A stretch of 7,177 nt of DNA from Marinilabiliaceae bacterium (GTDB lineage: Bacteria; Bacteroidota; Bacteroidia; Bacteroidales; Marinilabiliaceae). The stretch's first letter is position 1. Each line of letters starts with the position of its first letter. The stretch covers positions 1-7,177 of the forward strand of contig JALVBA010000245.1 of the NCBI GenBank assembly GCA_027010905.1, read 5' to 3'. Of this stretch, positions 1-6,530 are shown piece after piece. Made by a program: the position numbers and the translations under genes. A model generated the notes under the pieces. It had not been told where the DNA came from. It worked only from the letters and a program-made list of their open reading frames with translations, and made no database searches.

Positions 1-1627
1 CAACATGATTTATCGGGATTGCAATATTTCTGTTTTGCTGATTACCTTTGTATGCAAATGTCATTTTGTAATACTCATCGCCCGGCAGAAACATTGAAGA
101 TGATACGTTTCTTACTCCCCTAATCATCTTTAGTTCTTTTTTAAACCGGTCGAAGTTCTGGTTTACGGCGTACCCTCTCTCCAGTACCAGTAGATTGTTT
201 TTATTGAATCCAAGGTCTGAATTTTTGGTAAAATCGATTTGCCACCATATCCCGGCAGTCAGGATAGAGAGAAAGAGTACAACAAAAATATGGCCGGTTA
301 CAATGATGCCGCGGATAGTCAGTGTGGCTCTCTTTATTTTATAATTATTGGTAAAAATAGTGTTAAGCTTAATCTCACTGAAAAATTTTGCAGGATACAC
401 TCCCGATGCAACTCCAACAATAAAGGTTATGAGAATTACCATACCAATATCTTTCAATCCATCAATTTGCGAGATGTGTATGTTGAGGTCAAAGATGCTG
501 TTGAATAGAGGTAGTATTAGCTCAGCCAGTACAAGCCCTAGAAGGGTAGCGGTGGTGGAGATAATAAATGCCTCGGTAATTATCTGTATTATTACGTGGT
601 AGCGTCGCGCACCAAATGTCTCTCTTATGGCTGCCTCTTTAATTCGTTTTAATGGCTTGGCTGTTGTAATATTTATAAAATTGATACTGGTAATTATCAA
701 AATAAATATTGCTATAAAGACAAATATAAGTATGTGTGCCGGGTTTGATGCCGGTTCAAGTTCAAATGCGAGGTTTGAATAGAGGTGTATTGCCTGCACC
801 GGCTGAAGCGATATTTTGTAGCTGTATCTCTCGTCGGGCGAGGAGCTGCCGGCTTTAGTTTCAGTAAGCTGCCTATGCAGATGTTCATCTTTCTTTTTGT
901 TAACTGCCTTCTCAAAAAGGTTGATGTCAGTACCGGGAGTAACTTTAACATAGGTGTAACAATCTAACGACAACCAGTTGCTCTTCCACTCGCTAAGGCT
1001 TTCTGATTCCCCCTTGTACATCTGGTCAATCGTAACCATCGATGCCATAAAATCGAAATGAAAGTGAGATGCGACGGGCACATTCTCACATACTGCAATC
1101 ACCTTGTAATCTACGCCTCCACGATTTATTGTTTTGCCAATGGGGTTTGACCTGTTGAAATACTTTTTTGCTGTTTTATCGGTAATTACAACCGTTTTGG
1201 GTTGATTGAATTTTTTCAGCGACCCCTTGATGATATTCAGTTCAAAGGCATCGAAAAAGGAGTAATCGGCAAAAAAGAACTTGCTCTCATTAAAAACAGA
1301 TGATTTGTACTTGATTAATTTATTTATTCCCGGGATAAATCGTGTGACCGATTTAGTCTCCGGCAGCTCTTTTACAACATCGTAAAGTGGCAGAGGGGTA
1401 ATGGCATCATTAACCTCCTCCGTTCCTATTTGCCCCTTTGTGGTTAGCCGGTACAACCTTTCCGACTGCGGATGCTGAGTATCGTAATTAAGTTCGTACT
1501 TAACAAAAAGCAGAATTATTATTGTAAGACATAAACCTAATGATAGCCCTAGAATATTAATTAGAGAGTAGGCTTTGTCTTTTGTCAAAGATTTAATGGC
1601 ACTTTTTATGTAGTATAGAAGATTCAT
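1..1627 (-). CDS. MacB/FtsX-like ABC transporter permease, 3' end cut by window edge
   Basis: Reading the minus strand from the ATG at 1627-1625 gives 542 codons with no stop before the window edge, so the C-terminus is missing. The product is an inner-membrane permease of the long Bacteroidota type, usually about 780-800 residues from family memory. It begins with a short cytoplasmic stretch and a membrane helix at about residues 22-43, followed by a large extracytoplasmic MacB periplasmic-core-like domain to about 295. The FtsX-type helices lie at about 298-318, 346-375 and 393-412. The coupling segment at 316-340 (SINFINIT, then KEAAIRETFGA) is the family hallmark facing the ATPase. A further helix at about 438-460 opens the second half, as expected for the duplicated architecture. 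It starts 6 nt after the ATPase stop, so the two genes are cotranscribed. The substrate cannot be told; such permeases act in efflux, lipoprotein release or cell-envelope stress. Confidence 0.9.
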   Translation of the reverse strand, partial: MNLLYYIKSAIKSLTKDKAYSLINILGLSLGLCLTIIILLFVKYELNYDTQHPQSERLYRLTTKGQIGTEEVNDAITPLPLYDVVKELPETKSVTRFIPGINKLIKYKSSVFNESKFFFADYSFFDAFELNIIKGSLKKFNQPKTVVITDKTAKKYFNRSNPIGKTINRGGVDYKVIAVCENVPVASHFHFDFMASMVTIDQMYKGESESLSEWKSNWLSLDCYTYVKVTPGTDINLFEKAVNKKKDEHLHRQLTETKAGSSSPDERYSYKISLQPVQAIHLYSNLAFELEPASNPAHILIFVFIAIFILIITSINFINITTAKPLKRIKEAAIRETFGARRYHVIIQIITEAFIISTTATLLGLVLAELILPLFNSIFDLNIHISQIDGLKDIGMVILITFIVGVASGVYPAKFFSEIKLNTIFTNNYKIKRATLTIRGIIVTGHIFVVLFLSILTAGIWWQIDFTKNSDLGFNKNNLLVLERGYAVNQNFDRFKKELKMIRGVRNVSSSMFLPGDEYYKMTFAYKGNQQNRNIAIPINHV

Positions 1628-1633
1628 TTATGG

Positions 1634-2314
1634 TTATTGTATTGCTTTATTCTCATTGATAACATGCCCGTCGAAAATCTGAATAATCCTCTGCACATGA
1701 TCTGCCACTTGTGGCGAGTGAGTTGCCAGAACAATTGTCATCCCATCCTCATTCAGTTCAGATAGGATTTTAAGTATGCTGTCACCACTCTTTGAGTCTA
1801 AAGCACCTGTTGGCTCATCGGCAAGCAGAAGAGCAGGATTAGTTATTATTGCTCTGGCAATGGCTGTTCGTTGTTGCTGCTCTCCGTCCAGCTGAGTGGG
1901 ATACTTATTTTTCAGATGAATCAATTTGAGTTTCACAAGTATATCTTCCACCAGCTTGATTTTCTCTCTCCTTCTGTAGCGTAGGTAAATTAGTGGCAGT
2001 TCAATGTTCTCGTACACAGTAAGCTCATCAATCAGGTTTGGATCCTGAAAGATGAAGCCAATATTTCCCCTTCTAAGCTTAGCTCTTTGTTGCTCTTTTT
2101 TTTGTGATGTGTTGATATCCATAAATAGAATCTCACCTGACGTCGGAGGCTCCACCAAGCCAAGAAGACAAAGCAGTGATGTTTTACCGCTGCCCGATGG
2201 CCCCACAACTCCTACATACTCTCCGCTCTTTATGTTTATGTTGATATTGCTTAAGGCTGTGGTTGCAACCCCTGTTGAATAATAAGTTTTTACTATATTT
2301 TGAGTTTGTATCAT
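1634..2314 (-). CDS. ABC transporter ATP-binding protein (LolD/MacB type) with atypical signature motif
   Basis: The 226-residue cytoplasmic ATPase powers the permease encoded 6 nt downstream. Its length is normal for the LolD/MacB/FtsE class. Visible motifs in order are Walker A GPSGSGKT (38-45), the Q-loop glutamine Q90 in FIFQDPN, Walker B LLLADEP with D166 and E167, the D-loop ALDS (171-174) and the switch histidine H199. The signature motif at 142-146 reads LDGEQ instead of LSGGQ, so both the serine that contacts the ATP gamma-phosphate and one glycine are replaced. The rest of that segment (QQQRTAIARA) is normal, so this is not a frameshift. ATP hydrolysis may be altered, or the protein may have diverged in a specific subfamily. 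The ATG at 2314 fits the usual N-terminus (MIQTQNIVKTY). No Shine-Dalgarno sequence is visible, as is common in Bacteroidota. The gene is divergent from the two-component system and probably controlled by it. Confidence 0.94.
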   Translation of the reverse strand: MIQTQNIVKTYYSTGVATTALSNININIKSGEYVGVVGPSGSGKTSLLCLLGLVEPPTSGEILFMDINTSQKKEQQRAKLRRGNIGFIFQDPNLIDELTVYENIELPLIYLRYRRREKIKLVEDILVKLKLIHLKNKYPTQLDGEQQQRTAIARAIITNPALLLADEPTGALDSKSGDSILKILSELNEDGMTIVLATHSPQVADHVQRIIQIFDGHVINENKAIQ

Positions 2315-2351
2315 AATGCCACTTCGTTTTGTACGAATTTGTTACAGTCGG

Positions 2352-2367
2352 TGTACGATATCGAACA
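2352..2367. promoter_or_regulatory. Putative regulator-binding dyad, copy 1 (TGTACG-N4-CGAACA)
   Basis: The sequence TGTACG-ATAT-CGAACA is an inverted repeat with 6-nt arms and one mismatch, matching the perfect dyad at 2616-2631. It lies 38 bp upstream of the ATPase start. Two arms separated by 4 nt is the kind of spacing bound by Fis-type helix-turn-helix dimers such as that at the end of the neighbouring regulator. Binding by that regulator is inferred. Confidence 0.45.
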
Positions 2368-2524
2368 CTACGATATGTCTAATGTTTGACTTAATATCAT
2401 CTTTCTTATATTGATATATCTGTTTTTGTTCAGTATAAAATATTAAATCAGCTGAAATAGAGATAACTACGGCTTTGTTATAATTAATCTGCAAAATCAG
2501 CTGTAACTTTTAACGGTTAATACA

Positions 2525-2541
2525 TAGCACTTTTTATGCCA
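2525..2541 (-). promoter_or_regulatory. Putative sigma54 (-24/-12) promoter for the ABC operon
   Basis: On the minus strand this reads TGGCAT-AAAAA-GTGCTA, against the consensus TGGCAC-N5-TTGCA. The near-invariant GG (-24) and GC (-12) are present at the correct spacing. The predicted start is near 2515, giving a leader of about 200 nt before the ATPase. The dyad at 2616-2631 then lies at about -101 to -116, a typical enhancer distance for an NtrC-family activator. The segment is nearly palindromic, so on the plus strand it also reads TAGCAC-N5-ATGCC, with a poorer -24 element. Confidence 0.42.
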
Positions 2542-2579
2542 TACCCGTTAATGGCTTATAATCAAGCAAATTACCTTAA

Positions 2580-2595
2580 TGGCACTCTTTTTGGT
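2580..2595 (+). promoter_or_regulatory. Putative sigma54 (-24/-12) promoter for the two-component operon
   Basis: The sequence TGGCAC-TCTTT-TTGGT has a perfect -24 hexamer and correct spacing, but the -12 element is TTGG rather than TTGC, which weakens the call. The predicted start is near 2606, about 80 nt before the regulator ATG. It would make the regulator gene itself a sigma54 target. The dyad at 2352-2367 would then lie about 240-255 bp upstream. Confidence 0.38.
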
Positions 2596-2615
2596 TGACT
2601 CTTTTTATCTTTTAT

Positions 2616-2631
2616 TGTTCGTAATCGAACA
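2616..2631. promoter_or_regulatory. Putative regulator-binding dyad, copy 2 (TGTTCG-N4-CGAACA)
   Basis: TGTTCG-TAAT-CGAACA is a perfect 6-bp inverted repeat with a 4-nt spacer, 54 bp upstream of the regulator start. It shares 11 of 12 arm positions with the dyad at 2352-2367. It is well placed as an upstream enhancer for the minus-strand sigma54-like element. For the plus-strand element it would fall just after the predicted start, where it could repress. Confidence 0.5.
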
Positions 2632-2685
2632 TTTGTGATAATTGTTTTTTATATTTAGTAGATATTTATTCAAATCCAGTAAGTT

Positions 2686-4062
2686 ATGTCGGGAAAGAGT
2701 GGTAAGATATTAATTGTTGATGATAATCAGGATATTCTGTTTGCACTTAGATTATTACTGAAGCCAATTGTTGAGTTAGTTAAAACAGAGTCGGATCCTT
2801 CAAATATTCCTGACCTGATGAGCAAAAACAGGTTTGATGTAATTCTGCTCGATATGAACTTCACTAAAGATGCCATAAGTGGTAAGGAGGGGTTTCATTG
2901 GCTTGAGAAAATTCTGGAGATAGACCCCGCCTCGGTAGTTCTGTTTATTACTGCCTACGGTGATGTTGAAAAGTCGGTGAGAGCCATTAGAGCGGGAGCT
3001 ACCGATTTTATCCTTAAACCGTGGCAGAATGAGAAGCTGTTGGCAACTATTTCATCGGCAATAAAACTGAGGCAGTCGAGGGAAGAGGTTAGTGAGCTAA
3101 AGAGTAAGCAGAGGGCGATAAATACAATTATGAATCAGCCATTCTCTGATTTTATTGGTGTGAGTCCCTCAATGCTAAAGGTGTTTGAAACAATTAAAAA
3201 GGTAGCTCGAACAGATGCAAATGTGTTGATTCTGGGTGAGAACGGAACAGGTAAGGAGCTAGTTGCACGGGCACTGCACCGTAACTCATTAAGGAATGAT
3301 GAGACTTTTATTAGTCTCGACCTGGGGGCAATTAGCGAGTCACTTTTCGAGAGTGAGTTGTTTGGTCATGAGAAGGGAGCCTTTACCGATGCGAAAAGCA
3401 GTAGGCCGGGCAGGTTTGAACTTGCATCAGGGGGTACAGTCTTTTTGGATGAAATAGGAAATCTGTCACTGCCACTTCAGGCAAAGCTGCTTACAGTTTT
3501 GGAACGTCGTGAGGTGACACGTGTAGGTTCAAGTAAGCCTCGCGCTATAGATATACGGCTAATTTCGGCAACTAACAAGCCGCTTAAAAAGATGACACTC
3601 GAAGATACTTTCAGGCAGGATCTGCTCTATCGGATAAATACTGTGGAGATAGAGTTGCCTCCAATGCGCGAAAGAGATGAAGATATTCCTGTTTTGGCTG
3701 CACATTTTCTTAACTTGTACTCGAAAAAATATAAAAAGAGATTTAATAAGTTATCCTCTCCGGTAATAAGAAAGCTGACTTCATACCCCTGGCCAGGTAA
3801 CGTGAGGGAGTTTCAGCATGTGTTTGAAAGGACTGTAATAATGAGTGATGGAAATACTCTGCATGAGTCTGACTTTCACCTAACAAGTCAGCCGGCTACA
3901 TCGGAAGGTTTTGAGTTTGACTCATACAACCTTGAGGATGTTGAGAAGACAATTATTGAAAAGGTTTTACGCAGTAATCGCGGTAATGTGTCAAAAGCTG
4001 CCGCAGACCTGGGATTAACACGTACATCACTATACCGAAGACTGGAAAAGTATGGTTTATAA
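2686..4062 (+). CDS. Sigma54-dependent NtrC-family response regulator (receiver-AAA+-Fis HTH)
   Basis: This 458-residue cytoplasmic activator is phosphorylated by its partner kinase and drives open-complex formation at sigma54 promoters. The receiver domain (about 7-128) has the acidic pair D12/D13, phospho-acceptor D56, switch threonine T89 and K111 followed by P112. The AAA+ domain (about 155-385) has Walker A GENGTGKE (184-191), the sigma54-contact loop GAFTDA (231-236), Walker B TVFLDEIG with D255/E256, arginine-finger candidates R310 and R316, and WPGNVREF (369-376). A Fis-type helix-turn-helix spans about 416-456. GAFTDA in place of GAFTGA is, from memory, common in Bacteroidota members of this family. 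The length is typical and all key residues are present. The stop overlaps the kinase start by 11 nt, so the two are translationally coupled. The ATG at 2686 sits just before the receiver; no Shine-Dalgarno sequence is visible. The likely target is the divergent ABC operon. Confidence 0.95.
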   Translation: MSGKSGKILIVDDNQDILFALRLLLKPIVELVKTESDPSNIPDLMSKNRFDVILLDMNFTKDAISGKEGFHWLEKILEIDPASVVLFITAYGDVEKSVRAIRAGATDFILKPWQNEKLLATISSAIKLRQSREEVSELKSKQRAINTIMNQPFSDFIGVSPSMLKVFETIKKVARTDANVLILGENGTGKELVARALHRNSLRNDETFISLDLGAISESLFESELFGHEKGAFTDAKSSRPGRFELASGGTVFLDEIGNLSLPLQAKLLTVLERREVTRVGSSKPRAIDIRLISATNKPLKKMTLEDTFRQDLLYRINTVEIELPPMRERDEDIPVLAAHFLNLYSKKYKKRFNKLSSPVIRKLTSYPWPGNVREFQHVFERTVIMSDGNTLHESDFHLTSQPATSEGFEFDSYNLEDVEKTIIEKVLRSNRGNVSKAAADLGLTRTSLYRRLEKYGL

Positions 4063-5413
4063 CAATTTCAGAGTAAGCTTAATCTTCAGGGTGCTGCTAT
4101 TGGCGGTATCTCTGTTTGTTTTATTCTATATCTTTTTTCGAACAGAGTTTGTGATAACCTTATTTTTAGTTGGTATCATAATTGTCTTTCAGGTGTGGTC
4201 TATAATTCAATATGTTGACAGAACAAACAGAATACTAAATAGCTTCTTGGAGGCAATCAGATACTCCGATTTTTCACATACTTTTCATGTTGATGAACTC
4301 GATTCATCTTTTGGCAAACTCAAACACTCCTTTAATGAGGTGATAAAATATTTTCAGGAGGTAAAGGCTGAAAAGGAGGAGAACTACTTCTATCTTCAAA
4401 CGGTTATCCAACACATTGGAATTGCACTTATAGCCTACCGTAAGGATGGTGAGGTGGAGATGATTAATAATGCTACGAAGAAGCTTTTTCAGGTCAGGTC
4501 GTTGAATAATATTCAGCAGTTAAGTAGTGTAAGCAACGACTTAGTGGAAAAACTGCTTACAATAAAACATGGTGAGAATACTCTTTTAAGAATTCAGAAT
4601 AAGAATGATATACTACAACTCGCGATCTATGCCACAGAGTTTAAAATTCATGACCGTACAATCGTTCTCACTTCCATTAAAAACATACAAAATGAGTTAG
4701 AGGAGAAAGAGATGGAGAGTTGGCAAAAGCTGATAAGAGTACTCACCCACGAAATAATGAACTCTATTACTCCAATCTCATCACTGTCGTCTACAGTAAT
4801 GATGATTCTTGGTGATTTGAAATCAAGCCTGAAAGAGAGTGATGATAACGATGATGTGGTTGAATCAGTTGAGGATGTGGAGAGTGCGTTTAAAACAATT
4901 CACAAGCGTACCGATGGGCTGCTCCATTTTGTAAACACATACAGGGATCTAACAAGCCTTCCTAACCCACAAATATCAATCTTCCCGGTAGAACAGCTGT
5001 TTAAAAATATTCATAGTCTGCTGGAGGAGCAGCTGAATCTAAAAAGCATCAACTGTGTAATTGATGTTCATCCTGTTACTCTGGAGCTGTCAGCCGATGA
5101 GAAACTTATTGAGCAGGTACTGATAAATATGGTTACAAACTCAATGCAGTCGTTACCCGGCAAGGAGAGTGCTGAAATTAAGATTAGAGGCTTCCTGAAC
5201 AAGAGAGGACGAATAACCCTTCAGGTTATTGATAATGGTAAGGGTATTTTGCCGGAGGTTATGGATAAGATATTTATTCCGTTTTTTACAACTAAAGCCG
5301 AGGGGTCAGGGATAGGGTTAAGTCTCTCTAAACAGATTATGCGTAAGCACGGAGGTAGTCTGAATGCATACTCCGAACCATACAAAGAGACCGGTTTTAC
5401 AATGACGTTTTAG
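4052..5413 (+). CDS. Membrane-bound sensor histidine kinase with minimal extracytoplasmic loop
   Basis: This 453-residue inner-membrane kinase is the partner of the upstream regulator, whose end it overlaps by 11 nt. Two hydrophobic segments (about 10-29 and 33-52) are separated by only about four polar residues, so there is no periplasmic sensor domain. A HAMP-like linker (about 53-108) and a PAS-like domain (about 109-213) follow. The H-box is VLTHEIMNSITPI with phospho-acceptor H233. An acidic stretch (KESDDNDDVVES, about 261-272) interrupts the dimerization hairpin. The ATP-binding domain shows the N-box with N359/N363, the G1 box DNGKGI (394-399), the F-box region FIPFFTTK (408-415) and the G2 box GSGIGLSLSK (418-427). 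All catalytic motifs are intact. The missing outer domain suggests it senses a signal within the membrane, a cytoplasmic ligand via the PAS domain, or contact with a membrane partner such as the neighbouring transporter; this is inference. Confidence 0.94.
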   Translation: MVYNNFRVSLIFRVLLLAVSLFVLFYIFFRTEFVITLFLVGIIIVFQVWSIIQYVDRTNRILNSFLEAIRYSDFSHTFHVDELDSSFGKLKHSFNEVIKYFQEVKAEKEENYFYLQTVIQHIGIALIAYRKDGEVEMINNATKKLFQVRSLNNIQQLSSVSNDLVEKLLTIKHGENTLLRIQNKNDILQLAIYATEFKIHDRTIVLTSIKNIQNELEEKEMESWQKLIRVLTHEIMNSITPISSLSSTVMMILGDLKSSLKESDDNDDVVESVEDVESAFKTIHKRTDGLLHFVNTYRDLTSLPNPQISIFPVEQLFKNIHSLLEEQLNLKSINCVIDVHPVTLELSADEKLIEQVLINMVTNSMQSLPGKESAEIKIRGFLNKRGRITLQVIDNGKGILPEVMDKIFIPFFTTKAEGSGIGLSLSKQIMRKHGGSLNAYSEPYKETGFTMTF

Positions 5414-5693
5414 TATATATCCTATTTGAAAAAAACAGAATGCCCTTAAAAGGGTTAATGTTGCGGTGCGCTATACTGCACCCTGGTTGCATTGATGTTG
5501 TTGATTTGTACAAAAGTTAATGCGATTCTGTTGCTCCTCTTTTAACTTTGCATCTCTTCTCACTTTCAAGTGGAGGGGGATTGAGGGGTTAGAGAAAACA
5601 AACAGCAATAAAAAGGAGCAAGGGACATACGTCCCCCACTAAAGTCTTTGATGACTAAAAGATATTTAGAAATGGCTTTCGACAAAGTAAGTG
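5414..5693. other. Convergent 280-bp intergenic spacer with weak hairpins and a G-rich tract
   Basis: No gene is supported between the ends of the kinase and rex. The small inverted repeats are CCCTT/AAGGG (5443-5454), GGTGC/GCACC (5465-5469 with 5478-5482), CACTT/AAGTG (5563-5575 region) and GGGAC/GTCCC (5622-5635). None on the plus strand is followed by a convincing T-run, so no kinase terminator can be assigned. The tract at about 5574-5590 is G-rich (GGAGGGGGATTGAGGGG). Confidence 0.5.
5610..5635 (-). terminator. Possible weak intrinsic terminator downstream of rex
   Basis: On the minus strand, GGGAC-GTAT-GTCCC (5635-5622) forms a perfect 5-bp stem with a 4-nt loop. TTGCTCC follows, then a TTTTT run at 5614-5610. 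The T-run starts about 7 nt after the stem, further than ideal, so the call is tentative. Confidence 0.3.
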
Positions 5694-6347
5694 TTACTTC
5701 TTCTCTTCTTTACTATGAAGTCTGTTAAACATCACTGCCAGATGAGCGTAAAGAGAAGTGTTCTGCACAACAATGTCATCAGGTACAGTAAGAATAATTG
5801 GAGTGAAATTCCAAATAGCCTTAATGCCTGCCGCAATCATTAATTCTGCTGTTTTCTGAGCCTCTTCAACAGGCACTGTCAGAATACCTATCTTAACATC
5901 AGGTGATATTAATTCCTGAATCTTCTCAACATGATGAACTGCAACTCCGTCGTACTCCTTACCAATAACTTCAGGCTTAACATCAAAAGCTGAAGTTATG
6001 TTAAGCCCGAACTGTTTTAGTCCGTAGTCACGTATTAAAGCAATCCCAAGGCTACCTGCTCCAAAGAGAAAAGCTTCATCCAGCATTGTAAAGCCCAGAA
6101 AATCTTCTAACTCCTCAATTAGAGGAATAACCTCATAGCCAACACGTGTTTTTCCGGTAATTTGTGTATATGACAAATCTTTTGTGACCTGAGTAGGATC
6201 AATGTCCATGATGTTAGCAATTCGTGGAGAGGATATGAATTTGAGCCCCTCTTTTTGTGCTATCTTCAATTGAGCCAAATAACACGGCATTCGTCTGAGA
6301 GCCGGTTCAGGTATAACTCGGTTCTTATTTTTATTTTCTTTTCCCAT
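5694..6347 (-). CDS. rex: Redox-sensing transcriptional repressor Rex
   Basis: Rex is a cytoplasmic dimeric repressor that binds DNA when NADH is low relative to NAD+ and releases it when NADH rises, linking fermentative and respiratory gene expression to redox state. With the ATG at 6347 the protein has 217 residues, normal for the family. The N-terminal winged helix (about 11-80) includes IPEPALRRMPCYL and the recognition segment PTQVTKDLSY (51-60), followed by the family-typical GKTRVGYEV. The Rossmann fold starts with GAGSLG (96-101; GAGNLG is more usual), with D122 at the end of the second strand. The C-terminal domain-swap helix (about 195-212, SLYAHLAVMFNRL) is present. An in-frame TTG at 6377 would add ten residues, but it lies within a promoter-like -7 element, so the ATG is preferred. 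The gene is monocistronic, between the convergent kinase and the tRNA-region terminator. No clear Rex operator was seen upstream. Confidence 0.93.
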   Translation of the reverse strand: MGKENKNKNRVIPEPALRRMPCYLAQLKIAQKEGLKFISSPRIANIMDIDPTQVTKDLSYTQITGKTRVGYEVIPLIEELEDFLGFTMLDEAFLFGAGSLGIALIRDYGLKQFGLNITSAFDVKPEVIGKEYDGVAVHHVEKIQELISPDVKIGILTVPVEEAQKTAELMIAAGIKAIWNFTPIILTVPDDIVVQNTSLYAHLAVMFNRLHSKEEKK

Positions 6348-6374
6348 GAGTAATAAAATTGATAAACTTTTCTG

Positions 6375-6382
6375 CAAAGTAA
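6375..6382 (-). promoter_or_regulatory. Possible Bacteroidota-type -7 element for rex
   Basis: On the minus strand TTACTTTG matches five of the six fixed bases of the Bacteroidota -7 element TAnnTTTG and ends about 27 nt before the rex ATG. No clear TTTG -33 element is present at the expected distance, so the call rests on the -7 match and position. It argues against the TTG at 6377 as the translation start. Confidence 0.33.
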
Positions 6383-6444
6383 CACAAGTTTACAATAAAG
6401 AAAAGCCTCGACAATGAAAATATTTGGTAAAATTGTAATTAATG

Positions 6445-6475
6445 AAAAAAGGAAGGCTAAAAGAGGCCTTTCTTT
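6445..6475 (-). terminator. Intrinsic terminator after the GIY-YIG gene and tRNA remnant
   Basis: On the minus strand the arms AAAGAAAGGC (6475-6466) and GCCTTCCTTT (6457-6448) form a 10-bp stem with one G-U pair and an 8-nt loop. The T-run extends to six T's at 6450-6445. It ends transcription coming from the tRNA/GIY-YIG region before rex. Confidence 0.75.
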
Positions 6476-6477
6476 GT

Positions 6478-6530
6478 AGGCGATGAGGGAGTCGAACCCC
6501 CGATGCTCTGAACCAACTGAACTAATCGCT
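6478..6530 (-). pseudogene. tRNA-Val remnant lacking the whole anticodon arm
   Basis: On the minus strand this matches the intact tRNA-Val at 6817-6891 from the inner acceptor stem through the D-arm and then the T-arm and 3' acceptor. Twenty nucleotides are missing between GAGCA and TCGGGGG, which are exactly the anticodon stem-loop plus three variable-region bases. The first acceptor bases GGG are replaced by an unpaired TAG, leaving five acceptor pairs, and the D-stem reads GTTC instead of GCTC. It cannot decode. The homology continues a few bases past the 3' end (CAAA in both). The GIY-YIG reading frame ends inside it. Confidence 0.85.

Larger units (their letters stand above)
2315..2685. 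promoter_or_regulatory. Divergent regulatory region between ABC operon and two-component operon
   Basis: This 371-bp AT-rich spacer carries no open frame worth calling. It holds the start regions of two divergent operons, two sigma54-like elements and two copies of a 16-bp dyad, each listed separately. A direct repeat TTAATGGC occurs at 2548-2555 and 2577-2584. TACGATAT occurs twice, at 2354-2361 and 2369-2376, 15 bp apart. No convincing Bacteroidota housekeeping promoter (TTTG, 19-21 nt, TAnnTTTG) was found in either direction, which favours the sigma54 reading. Confidence 0.6.

Noticed and set aside
239..967. Several short open frames on both strands within the first kilobase
   Set aside because: They lie inside the continuous permease frame in other frames or on the opposite strand, and show no recognisable protein features.
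2052..2282. Plus-strand open frame of 76 codons
   Set aside because: It is antisense to the Walker A to Q-loop region of the ABC ATPase, which fully explains its sequence.
2552..2568. TGGCTT...AAGCA resembling another sigma54 promoter
   Set aside because: The distance between GG and GC is one base too long, which sigma54 promoters do not tolerate well.
5465..5482. GGTGC/GCACC hairpin as the kinase terminator
   Set aside because: The stem is only 5 bp with an 8-nt loop, and no T-run follows on either strand.
5543..5550. TAACTTTG matching the Bacteroidota -7 promoter element on the plus strand
   Set aside because: No TTTG lies 19-21 nt upstream, and no plus-strand gene follows.
6348..6377. 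TTG start extending Rex by ten residues
   Set aside because: The extra residues are not typical of the family, and the TTG lies within the promoter-like TTACTTTG. The ATG at 6347 gives the normal length.
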